Shown here: positions 39,003-47,566 of the stretch, one piece after another | Numbering within the stretch: position 1 is the stretch's first letter | Layout of the letters: each line of letters opens with the position of its first letter | From: Enterovibrio qingdaonensis | GTDB lineage: Bacteria; Pseudomonadota; Gammaproteobacteria; Enterobacterales; Vibrionaceae | Assembly: GCF_028683135.1 (NCBI RefSeq) | Contig: NZ_JAJUBB010000011.1 | Location: 124,001 to 188,000, forward strand | Direction of reading: 5' to 3' | DNA length: 64,000 nucleotides | Notes under the pieces: generated by a model | Seen by the model: only the letters and a program-made list of their open reading frames with translations | Databases searched by the model: none | Told to the model about the DNA's origin: nothing | Program-made: the position numbers and the translations under genes

Positions 39003-41492
39003 TTAGTTAATACGGTATGAGAAGAAGTACGGTTCGCCGTCTAGTCCGTTGGTATCGACTTGCCAATCATTACCTACAGACGTTACGCGTTTAGCACTGT
39101 CTTCAATCACTTCATAACCAAGTGATTGAGGGAAGCTCACTTTTACCGCTTGGTTGCTTCGCGTCGGCTGGCTTATCCAAACTTTCGCAATATCGCCTTC
39201 CTGAACCATCAACACTGACAGCTCACCTTGAGTATTTACGTGTGTGCTCTCTTGTGCCTCTACACTGAAAGAGTTGGCTGCAATGGCGTGTTGCGTCTTT
39301 TCAACAACCGCATGAAGGCCTGCTGTTTGTGCCACGATCTCAACATCCGGATTGTTTGCGTAGTCCGTGGTTTGCTGAGCACTGTGGCTAGGCAGCATCA
39401 CATAGGCGTATTCGGCTGCGCGGCCACCCGTTGTGTCGTGCGGGAACCATGTTTGTAGAACATGACCACTCACAGCAGTGTCGGCCATCTTGCTGCTGTT
39501 TAACGGATAAAGTTCTTTCCAATTCCCCTGACGGGCGTAAATACCAACTTTGAACGTGTCGCCATTTGGAAGGTACACACCCAATTGAGAACCTGGAACG
39601 TTACCTTCTACGTGATACGTTTTGAGTGCATCCTTGGCCACGTAGTCTGGAGAGGCACCAATTGCAGGCACGGTTGGTGCCCATACGTTGCCATCAATCG
39701 TAATTTTGTTCGTCGCCCCTTCCAGTAGCTTGCGGTTTTCAACGTGGGTAGCAACGGACCAGGAATTATTACGTTCTGAGCGAATATCCGAACCCAACAT
39801 CACGATTTCATCGTCAAAACCAAAGTAGGATTTTTTCGCAAATGTTTCGTAGTACTTACCGCTATCAACACCTTGGCTTGAATTAAAGAAGTCAGCCGCA
39901 ATCACACCAAACTCACCGTTCGATGTACCACCCACCCACTTCATGTCTTTCTTCTTGTTACCCCAAGTATTGCGACCCTTACAGTTCCCGATATTTTCGA
40001 CCGTTGTTGTTGCACCCTGCATTTTGCGTTGATCAACCAGAGGGTACCAATCCGTGAATTGATTGTGGTCAGCATCATAAAGATGAACCATACCGTCACC
40101 GGTATACCAACCGCGGGTGTTTTCGGTGTTGTTTGCACCACATTCGTAGTTACCAATGCGGTCAGAGTGAAGCGATACAGACAACGCGTAGCCGTTACCA
40201 CGATGTACCATGCGATCCATGTTGTGGAACAGGAAGTTACCTTGAACCTCCCCCGCCGCTTCAATGGTGGTGTCATTCAGAATGCGTTCTGCCACATCCA
40301 ACACTTTAAAGTCAGTCGCTTTTTCAAAGAACGCGTCAGTGTCTGTCTGCAGTTGCTCTTTGATCAATCCACCCAATCGCTGTTTCACTTCGCCTTCGCG
40401 AGAATCGTAATAGCGAAGTAGAACAGACAAGGCTCCGCGACCTTCGCCTTTATTCTGTGACCAACCACGAGCAATAGCGCGGCCAGAAACAGCTTCCATC
40501 ATTTGGCCTTTGTATAAGAACGGCTCTACCGCACTGAACAGGTACTCATCAACCAGTTTGTAGCGTTCGTCATCCAGCGAAATGCCCGTGTCATCCAGCA
40601 TCACCATGATGCGAGAAATGTTCGACAGCAAGATCATGCCGTAGGTGCCGATGTAAGGAATGTCTTCATGCTGAATAAAGGAACCATCATCGTGGAAACC
40701 GTCTTCACGCGTCACAGGCTCAAGTACTTCAGGCATAGCAGCAAGAGCGAGCTTTATTTCGTCCATGTTCTTATCAAAAATGCCGCGCTGCAGCACGACC
40801 ATGGACGTATCTACACGGTTTGCACCAGTATTGGTAATGTCATTGTGTGGGGAATTACCCGCATACTGCTTAGTAGGATCAGGCAGTTGCGCACGAGACG
40901 CCGCGATGATGTCCTTCATCATCTGCTCTGGAACGTGCTCGTAAATCAGTGATGCAATGTCATGGATGATCTTCGGCGTACCGATTTCCCACTCATGCCA
41001 GTTGTCTTTTTTATGCGGAATGAGGTCTGCGTTATAGAAATCTTTAAGCAAGAACTCCATACCGAACAGGATATCGGCAAGCACTTCCTCAGTTGCAAAA
41101 CTAGGATCGCCTAAGGTGTACGCGACCGCTAAATCACGTAGACGCACGAACGACGTTTTGGTCTTCATCGCGTCAACGGTTTTTTCTTTGTCATAAAATT
41201 TGTAAAGCGGCAAATCTGCCCAAAGGTGCTCAGCGTTGTCTTTCGTAAATCCTGTGTAAGACTTTGCCGCTGTCTCCAGCTTTGCTTCGATCATTAGCTG
41301 ATATTGCGCGTCATCCGTGTTTGGTGGTGTCCACAACGAAGCCCAATTGTTCACGGCCAAGTCGTAATCGATGACCGCTGGAATTTCAGGGTCAACGCCA
41401 ATACTCGGGTTTTTCAGGTCTTCAGAGTCCGAATGGCAGCCAGCGAGTGCCGCAGCAATCGCTAAAGCGAGTACAGAGGTTTTGATGTTCAT
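39003..41492 (-). CDS. PL8 polysaccharide lyase lipoprotein, copy 2
   Basis: An 829-residue paralogue of the neighbouring lyase. The signal ends in the lipobox LAGC (Cys19) followed by His-Ser, so outer-membrane location is likely. Catalytic residues are Asn225 in TGANRVD, His275 and Tyr284 in SFIQHEDIPYIGTYG, and Arg338 in GRAIARG. Later blocks are MDRMVHRGNGYALSVSLHSDRIGNYE and GWYTGDGMVHLYD, also seen in copy 1. Two active-looking lyases side by side suggest complementary specificity or endo/exo roles. The start at ATG 41492 is set by the signal peptide. It follows the ABC ATPase gene by ~118 bases containing a stem-loop. Confidence 0.88.
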   Translation of the reverse strand: MNIKTSVLALAIAAALAGCHSDSEDLKNPSIGVDPEIPAVIDYDLAVNNWASLWTPPNTDDAQYQLMIEAKLETAAKSYTGFTKDNAEHLWADLPLYKFYDKEKTVDAMKTKTSFVRLRDLAVAYTLGDPSFATEEVLADILFGMEFLLKDFYNADLIPHKKDNWHEWEIGTPKIIHDIASLIYEHVPEQMMKDIIAASRAQLPDPTKQYAGNSPHNDITNTGANRVDTSMVVLQRGIFDKNMDEIKLALAAMPEVLEPVTREDGFHDDGSFIQHEDIPYIGTYGMILLSNISRIMVMLDDTGISLDDERYKLVDEYLFSAVEPFLYKGQMMEAVSGRAIARGWSQNKGEGRGALSVLLRYYDSREGEVKQRLGGLIKEQLQTDTDAFFEKATDFKVLDVAERILNDTTIEAAGEVQGNFLFHNMDRMVHRGNGYALSVSLHSDRIGNYECGANNTENTRGWYTGDGMVHLYDADHNQFTDWYPLVDQRKMQGATTTVENIGNCKGRNTWGNKKKDMKWVGGTSNGEFGVIAADFFNSSQGVDSGKYYETFAKKSYFGFDDEIVMLGSDIRSERNNSWSVATHVENRKLLEGATNKITIDGNVWAPTVPAIGASPDYVAKDALKTYHVEGNVPGSQLGVYLPNGDTFKVGIYARQGNWKELYPLNSSKMADTAVSGHVLQTWFPHDTTGGRAAEYAYVMLPSHSAQQTTDYANNPDVEIVAQTAGLHAVVEKTQHAIAANSFSVEAQESTHVNTQGELSVLMVQEGDIAKVWISQPTRSNQAVKVSFPQSLGYEVIEDSAKRVTSVGNDWQVDTNGLDGEPYFFSYRIN

Positions 41493-41551
41493 AGGGTATT
41501 TATCTCTATTGTTTTTGGATTTGGATGTTGAATTTCGGGTGCAACTAGCCA

Positions 41552-41575
41552 CCGGAAGCTCTTTCGAGCCTCCGG
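41552..41575 (-). other. Intercistronic GC-rich stem-loop before PL8 copy 2
   Basis: CCGGAAGCTC-TTTC-GAGCCTCCGG forms a strong hairpin with one mismatch. The T run lies on the plus-strand side only, so for the minus-strand operon it is not a normal terminator. It may protect or process the mRNA, or stop antisense transcription. Confidence 0.55.
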
Positions 41576-41609
41576 AAGTTTTTTTCTTTATTATTTTTAT
41601 TGTTTTACG

Positions 41610-43313
41610 TTATGCGGTAAGCAATTCAGGTTGCGTCGTCAAAGGCGGAAGTTCTGCCTTTGGCACTGCATCAATCAGACGTTTGGTGTACGCCTCCTGA
41701 GGATTGTTGATGATTTGATCCACCGTGCCCTGCTCAACAATCTTGCCTTTCTCCAACACCACCATGCGGTCACAGAAATACTTAACCGTCGCGATGTCGT
41801 GAGTAATAAGAATGAAGGAAGTGCCGTAGCGGTTTTGGTACTCAATCAGAAGATCCAGCGCACGAGAACGTAGCGATACGTCCAATGCTGCCGTTGCTTC
41901 ATCAGCGATAACCAGTTTCGGACGCGTGATCAGCGCGCGTGCGATAACGATACGTTGACGCTGACCGCCTGAGAATGCGTGTGGGTAACGTGCCGCCCAA
42001 TCGCGGTGAACGCCCACCCAGTCCATCACTTCATGAAGCTCTTTACGGCGTTCGTCTTCGGTCAGGTCTGGTCTTAACTGGCGCAGCGGCTCAAGGATAA
42101 TGTCCGCTACCGTCATACGCGGGTTAAGCGAAGACATTGGGTCTTGGAAAATCAGGCGCAGGTCGACAAACAGATGATCTTTTTGCTTACGCTCTAGGTT
42201 AACCAGATCCACATCGAGATCACGGCTTGGATCGTGATACAGGATGGAACCTGACGTCGCATGACCTAAACCAAGAATCGCGCGGCCCAATGTCGATTTG
42301 CCTGAGCCAGACTCACCAACGATGCCGAGTGATTCACCTTGGTTTACCACGACAGACACATCTTCCAGCGCAACCAGTTCTTTGCCTTTCTTGAAGAAAC
42401 CGCCGCCATTTTCGAAAATTTTGTACACGTTACGCGCGTCGATAATTGGCTTCTTACAGGTCGCTTTTTCGGCGTCATAAGGCACTTTCAACGCAGAGCG
42501 CATTTCAAGACGCTTGGTCGCGTCCATCAAACGAATCGTGTATGGATGCTGCGGGTTTTCAAAGATTTGGCGCACATCGCCACGCTCAACCACTTCACCA
42601 TCTTTCATGACCACGACGCGGTCTGAAATCTGCGCGACCACACCAAGGTCATGGGTGATAAACAGAATAGACATGTTGATTTCGCGTTGAAGCTTCGCAA
42701 ACAACTCAAGGATCTCTGCTTGCGTGGTCACGTCCAGTGCGGTTGTTGGCTCATCGGCAATCAGAATATCTGGGCGGCTTGCAATCGCCATGGCGATACA
42801 AACACGCTGACGCTGGCCACCGGAAAGCGCATACGGGTATTTATCAATCAATGTTTCTGGGTCAGGCAGTAATACCTGCCCCAGCAACTTAATGGTTTCT
42901 TGGTGAGCTTGCTCTTTCGTCAGGCCTTTATTGCAAAGGAACAATGTCTCTTTGATTTGATCGCCCACGGTATGAACTGGGCTCAGCGCACTCATCGGCT
43001 CCTGAGATACCAGTGAAATACGCTCAGCACGGATACGGCGCATTTCAATGCTGTCACTTTTCAGTGTGGTGATGTCTACTTTTGAGCCATCGACATGCAG
43101 CATGATTTCACCCGAGTCAATGTGACCCGTTTTTCCAAGGATCTGCAGAATCGCTTTTGAAGTGACCGATTTGCCGGAACCTGACTCGCCAATGACTGCC
43201 AACGTTTCACCGCGAACAATGTCAAAACTCACATCTTTTACTGCGTGCTTAGAACCCAGTGTGCTATCAAAACTTACGTTCAGACCATTAATTTCTAATA
43301 CTTTATCAGTCAT
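41610..43313 (-). CDS. ABC transporter, fused double ATPase (DppD-DppF type)
   Basis: A 567-residue protein with two complete nucleotide-binding domains in one chain. Domain 1 (~1-260) has GESGSGKSVTSK, LSGGQRQRVCIA and LIADEPTTALD. Domain 2 (~290-560) has GESGSGKSTLGR, FSGGQRQRIVIA and VIADEATAALD. In most oligopeptide-type importers these are two proteins. It energises the importer formed with the two permeases and binding protein upstream. The start MTDKVLEINGLNVSF at 43313 leaves a four-base gap after the permease stop; the longer frame to 43361 overlaps the permease and is unlikely. Confidence 0.88.
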   Translation of the reverse strand: MTDKVLEINGLNVSFDSTLGSKHAVKDVSFDIVRGETLAVIGESGSGKSVTSKAILQILGKTGHIDSGEIMLHVDGSKVDITTLKSDSIEMRRIRAERISLVSQEPMSALSPVHTVGDQIKETLFLCNKGLTKEQAHQETIKLLGQVLLPDPETLIDKYPYALSGGQRQRVCIAMAIASRPDILIADEPTTALDVTTQAEILELFAKLQREINMSILFITHDLGVVAQISDRVVVMKDGEVVERGDVRQIFENPQHPYTIRLMDATKRLEMRSALKVPYDAEKATCKKPIIDARNVYKIFENGGGFFKKGKELVALEDVSVVVNQGESLGIVGESGSGKSTLGRAILGLGHATSGSILYHDPSRDLDVDLVNLERKQKDHLFVDLRLIFQDPMSSLNPRMTVADIILEPLRQLRPDLTEDERRKELHEVMDWVGVHRDWAARYPHAFSGGQRQRIVIARALITRPKLVIADEATAALDVSLRSRALDLLIEYQNRYGTSFILITHDIATVKYFCDRMVVLEKGKIVEQGTVDQIINNPQEAYTKRLIDAVPKAELPPLTTQPELLTA

Positions 43314-43317
43314 CTCG

Positions 43318-44466
43318 TTATGCCTCGTGGTAAGGGTCAGTTGCATCTCGCAAACCGTCACCTAAAGAGTTCATTGCCAGAATTACTACGACCACCAAGC
43401 CTGCGGGGTAAAGCAGCCAAGGGGCTTCCGCTACTGAGCGGATATTTTGCGCTTCCTGAAGCAGTACACCCCAGCTCACAACCGGAGCCTGAAGGCCAAG
43501 GCCCAAGAAGCTCAGAGAGGTTTCACCCAAAATCATTGCAGGGATTGCCAGCGTAACGGCGGCAATAATGTGGCCCATGAAGTTAGGAACCATGTAGCGG
43601 CTGATAATCGACGTTTGTGAGTTTCCGTCCAGCCACGCTGCATTAATAAACTCTTCATTACGCAGTGACATAAAACGGGAGCGCACTTCACGCGCCATAT
43701 CCGGCCAGGTCACACAACCCAAAATCAGGGTAACGAGGAAGTATTTGGTGATGCTGTCCCACTCACGTGGTAGCGATGCAGTCAGTGCCATCCAAAGCGG
43801 CAGCGTTGGAATAGCCTTGATTACTTCCATGATGCGGTTTGTCACGGTATCAAACCAACCGCCTTTCAGACCGGCGATAGAACCGACGGTAATACCGATA
43901 ACCAAGCTGAAAAACACACCCATCAAACCGACTGACAGGGAAATACGTGCACCGTGGATAACGCGTGACAACATGTCGCGACCCATACGGTCAGAACCCA
44001 GCCAGAAGAACGGCAGCTTCTTATCCTCTGGAACAATGAACTTGGTGGTCATTGGAATGAAGCCCATCAGGTGGTATTCATCGGTTTGACCAAAGAACTC
44101 AAAGTAGGCTTTTTTGTTCTCATCCAGTTCGTAAGATTTTTGCAGTGTCATCGGGTCTGTTTTTACTTTGTAAACAGACAGGTGCGGAGCCCACTTGTAA
44201 CCGTCATCGGTTTTTTCGATCAGGTGCATTTCTTGCGGTGGCGCGAAGGTGTATCGACGCCAACTGTCACCCGACTCAAACGGGGCAAAGAATTCCGCAA
44301 AAGGCATAGCAACGATATACGCCACCAGCAAAAACCACATACTTACCCAAGCAAGGCGGTTGCTGCGGAATTTATGAATCATTAACTGGGAAGCCGTTGC
44401 CGTCTCTTTATCCAGCTTTTTCAGTTTGAAAATATTCAGTTTGTCTACGATAGCTAAAGCACTCAT
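43318..44466 (-). CDS. ABC transporter permease (DppC/OppC type)
   Basis: A 382-residue inner-membrane permease with an N-terminal cytoplasmic extension, one helix near residue 40, a ~100-residue periplasmic loop, and a BPD_transp_1 core. The core has GSDRMGRDMLSRVIHGARISLSVG and the ATPase-coupling EAA-like loop EFINAAWLDGNSQTSIISRYMVPN. The long loop between the first two helices is typical of OppC-type subunits. It partners the next permease and the double ATPase. Transported ligand is inferred from the locus: unsaturated uronate-containing oligosaccharides. Confidence 0.87.
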   Translation of the reverse strand: MSALAIVDKLNIFKLKKLDKETATASQLMIHKFRSNRLAWVSMWFLLVAYIVAMPFAEFFAPFESGDSWRRYTFAPPQEMHLIEKTDDGYKWAPHLSVYKVKTDPMTLQKSYELDENKKAYFEFFGQTDEYHLMGFIPMTTKFIVPEDKKLPFFWLGSDRMGRDMLSRVIHGARISLSVGLMGVFFSLVIGITVGSIAGLKGGWFDTVTNRIMEVIKAIPTLPLWMALTASLPREWDSITKYFLVTLILGCVTWPDMAREVRSRFMSLRNEEFINAAWLDGNSQTSIISRYMVPNFMGHIIAAVTLAIPAMILGETSLSFLGLGLQAPVVSWGVLLQEAQNIRSVAEAPWLLYPAGLVVVVILAMNSLGDGLRDATDPYHEA

Positions 44467-44477
44467 GTCACTTTCCT

Positions 44478-45536
44478 CTACGCGCCAGCACGAATGCGTG
44501 GGTCAATCAAACGAAGCAGCACATCAGAAATCAGCGTACCGAGAATGGTCAGGCCGCCCATGATGAGCAGAATGTCGCCTGCCAATACCATGTCTTGTTT
44601 TTCCAACGCTTGAAGCATCAGCGTACCCATCGTTGGCATGTTCATTACCTGGCTAACAATGATGTCAGCACCAAGCAGTACAGGCAGTTTCCAACCAATC
44701 GTTGCAGCAATTGGGATCAGTGCCAGACGCACTGGATATTTCATGGTGAGTTCGCGCTCACTCAACCCTTTTGCACGTGCCGTTGTCACGTAAGGTTTGT
44801 TGATTTCTTCCATCAGGTTCGCACGTACTTTACGGATAATGGTGGCCATACCCGATGTGCCCAGAACCAAAATAAATACCCAACTACGCTGAACCGAATC
44901 CCAGAACTTGCCCCAAGACATAGGTTGTCCGAGGTATTCGTCTGAGTTCAGGCCGGTAATCACGGTATCGAAATATTCGTAACCAATCAGGATAGCGATA
45001 ATCGCCATCACGAAGTTTGGCGTTGCCATACCCAGGAAACCGATAATGGTGCCGACGTAGTCACCGACTGAGTAAGGACGAAGTGCAGAGTAAATGCCGA
45101 TTGGAATCGCGGTAACAAACATGAATACCAGTACCGCTGACATCAGAAGCAGGGTGACCGGCAAACGCGTTTTAATCGTGTCCCAAACAGGCTCTTGAGT
45201 GGATAGAGACATCCCTAGGTCACCGGTCATCAGACCCGAGAACCACGCCCAGTAACGCACAAGGATTGGCTTATCCAAACCATATGTTTCACGGAGAATT
45301 TCAATCATCTTAGGGTCAACGGTTTGGCCCAGCGATTGGAGTTCAGCAATCTTCGCAGTTGCGAAGTCGCCCTCTGGCAAGTCGATCACCAAGAAAATGA
45401 TGATGGACATACAAAAGAAGGTAAACATCATCAAGCCGAGGCGTGATAAACCACTTGCCACCAGAGGATGCTTCTCGAAAAACGGTGCAACGGTTGACGC
45501 CAACTGGTCACGTGCACCTATTAAGAAATTGCTCAT
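44478..45536 (-). CDS. ABC transporter permease (DppB/OppB type)
   Basis: A 352-residue permease with about six helices. The first helix is at residues ~32-52 and a periplasmic region has TYGLDKPILVRYWAWFSGLMTGDLGMSLST, typical of OppB proteins. The coupling loop is KPYVTTARAKGLSERELTMKYPVRLALIPI. Eleven bases separate it from the second permease. A strong stem-loop separates it from the binding-protein gene. Confidence 0.88.
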   Translation of the reverse strand: MSNFLIGARDQLASTVAPFFEKHPLVASGLSRLGLMMFTFFCMSIIIFLVIDLPEGDFATAKIAELQSLGQTVDPKMIEILRETYGLDKPILVRYWAWFSGLMTGDLGMSLSTQEPVWDTIKTRLPVTLLLMSAVLVFMFVTAIPIGIYSALRPYSVGDYVGTIIGFLGMATPNFVMAIIAILIGYEYFDTVITGLNSDEYLGQPMSWGKFWDSVQRSWVFILVLGTSGMATIIRKVRANLMEEINKPYVTTARAKGLSERELTMKYPVRLALIPIAATIGWKLPVLLGADIIVSQVMNMPTMGTLMLQALEKQDMVLAGDILLIMGGLTILGTLISDVLLRLIDPRIRAGA

Positions 45537-45576
45537 TTCAATTCCCCAATTCCTAAATTGTGTTGCTAATCGATAT

Positions 45577-45600
45577 AGGATGGCGATTACTCGCCATCCT
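45577..45600 (-). other. Stem-loop between binding-protein and permease genes
   Basis: AGGATGGCGA-TTAC-TCGCCATCCT, perfect ten-base arms and a four-base loop, in the 75-base gap. On the minus strand no U run follows. This is the position where many importer operons carry hairpins that keep binding-protein mRNA more abundant than permease mRNA. Confidence 0.7.
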
Positions 45601-45611
45601 CTGTTTTATTG

Positions 45612-47534
45612 TTATTTGTTATCGAACCACAATTGACCGACACGCATTGGTGCTGGCGTCATCAGGTTGTAAGACTCAGGCATACCTTCTGGTGCGTTGC
45701 GCAGTTTCTCGTTAACAATCACAGTGTTAGGCAGGTTAGTCACCGTACCAATCGCGTAGAAGTTTTCTTGAGCAATGTTGATGATTTCCTGCATCAGCTC
45801 ATTTTGCTTCTTCTTGTCTGACGTTTTGCGCAGCTCGCTGTACAGCTCAATTTGCTTCTTCACGGCCGCTGGTGGCTCAACCGCTGAATCTGAGTTCGGG
45901 TTTGCAGACCAGTTGTACCAACCCAGACCAAACGTAGATTCTGGTGAGTAAGGCATGTACCAACGCGCTTCATCGATGATGCCCACGCCGCCGTCGCCGT
46001 ACCATGGGATCACGTCGTAGTCGTTAGCAAAGCGCATGGAGTTTTGCAGTGAACGGTCAACAATGCGGACATCCAGCATGACGCCGATTTCATCCCAGTG
46101 TTTTTTCACCATTTCCAGCGCATCACGGGTTTCTGGTTTCACCAGCGTGGTGCTCAACGCTTCGATACGGATGCGCTCACCGTTCTTCATCAGGCGGTAG
46201 CCATCTTTGTCACGGTTAGTCAGACCCAGGTCATCCAGCATCTTGTTGGCTTTCTTCAGATCGAAGTCAGTGTACTGAGTAGCAAACTCTTCGCTGTAGA
46301 AAGGAGACGCTTCTAGCGGAGCCGCTTGGTACGGTTCTACTGCACCACCAAAGATGGTTTCGCTGATGTCCCAACGGTCAATCGCGTAAGACAGCGCAAT
46401 ACGGAAGTCTTTGTTCGAGTAAAGCTCACGCTTAACTGGATCTTTCGCGTTTTGGTTCAGGCCCAGAACCAACACGTTCATGCGTGTTTCAGGACGCAGC
46501 ATGACTTTGTAGTCAGACTTTTCAGCGTTACCGAAGATGATTGGACGGTTTGCTGCGTTATCAATGTGGCGAGATTGGAAGTCTGTTTTGCCTGCAACTG
46601 CACGCAGCAACATTTCTTCTTTGTTTTCAGAGAAAGTCCACTTCACGGAGTCGATGTACGGCAGTTGGTTGCCCGCCGTGTCCACTTGCCAGAAGTACGG
46701 GTTACGTACGTATTCTGCAAACGGCGCGTTTGCTGATGGTGGTGTTTCAACAATCCACGGTGCCATCGTTGGACGATCAGCATTTGCGTAGAACGGTGTG
46801 AAGTAATGCGCAGGACATTTCACTTCGTAGTATTCACGCCATGAAGAGAAGCCTTCCGCTTTCGCTTCTTTCTCTACGTTTGCGTTGAACTGAGGTTGGA
46901 ATTTAGAACAGTAGGCTTTGTTAAACGCAGCGATGTTAGAGCCGTCAACACCCGCCAATTGGCGAATGAACAGACCGTTTGGCTCAGTCAGAGAAATCTT
47001 AACCGTGTGTTTATCAACGGCTTCTGCTTTTGCAGACGAGTAATCTTTGAAGTAAAGCGGGCGGTTACCTGCGTGGTTAGGGTCACCCAGTACGTCATTC
47101 ACGTAGTAAACGATGTCGTCAGCGGTGAAATCTGAACCGTCAGACCACTTCATGTCTTTACGCAGGAAAATGGTGTATTCCGTTGCTTCTGCGTTTGACT
47201 CGTAACCGGTTGCCAAGCTTGGCTCAACGTCGGTGTAAGTGTGGTTGAAAGAGAACAGGTTGTTGTTACCCAGGATGCGCATACGGTGACCGTTGTCGCC
47301 CCACAGGCCCACAAGGTTCATTGTACCGCCGTATTGGCCTACGGCTTCAAATGGTGTCACAACCAAAGGATCACTTGGCAGACGTTGCTCAACGGAAGGT
47401 AGTTTACCTTCTGCGACCAGAGCTTTTAGCTCAGGTGCTTCATTGAACTGAGCGGCGAAAGCTGGCGAAGCCAGTAACGCAGCGATGGAAGCGGCAAGTA
47501 GGGTACGCTTGCGAGTTTGGATATTACCTTTCAT
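45612..47534 (-). CDS. Family 5 extracellular solute-binding protein, probable oligosaccharide binder
   Basis: A 640-residue periplasmic protein with a Sec signal (MKGNIQTRKRTLLAASIAALLASPAFA). The SBP_bac_5 fold has family blocks such as DMKWSDGSDFTADDIVYYVNDVLGD and RIALSYAIDRWDISETIF. Family 5 is best known for peptides, but large members bind sugars, for example chitin-oligosaccharide binding proteins of vibrios. At 640 residues it exceeds typical DppA/OppA (~535), like the sugar-binding branch. First transport gene after the DUF2264 gene. Confidence 0.87.
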   Translation of the reverse strand: MKGNIQTRKRTLLAASIAALLASPAFAAQFNEAPELKALVAEGKLPSVEQRLPSDPLVVTPFEAVGQYGGTMNLVGLWGDNGHRMRILGNNNLFSFNHTYTDVEPSLATGYESNAEATEYTIFLRKDMKWSDGSDFTADDIVYYVNDVLGDPNHAGNRPLYFKDYSSAKAEAVDKHTVKISLTEPNGLFIRQLAGVDGSNIAAFNKAYCSKFQPQFNANVEKEAKAEGFSSWREYYEVKCPAHYFTPFYANADRPTMAPWIVETPPSANAPFAEYVRNPYFWQVDTAGNQLPYIDSVKWTFSENKEEMLLRAVAGKTDFQSRHIDNAANRPIIFGNAEKSDYKVMLRPETRMNVLVLGLNQNAKDPVKRELYSNKDFRIALSYAIDRWDISETIFGGAVEPYQAAPLEASPFYSEEFATQYTDFDLKKANKMLDDLGLTNRDKDGYRLMKNGERIRIEALSTTLVKPETRDALEMVKKHWDEIGVMLDVRIVDRSLQNSMRFANDYDVIPWYGDGGVGIIDEARWYMPYSPESTFGLGWYNWSANPNSDSAVEPPAAVKKQIELYSELRKTSDKKKQNELMQEIINIAQENFYAIGTVTNLPNTVIVNEKLRNAPEGMPESYNLMTPAPMRVGQLWFDNK

Positions 47535-47566
47535 TGGGTTCTCCAGGGAGTTTTATATGTAATTGT

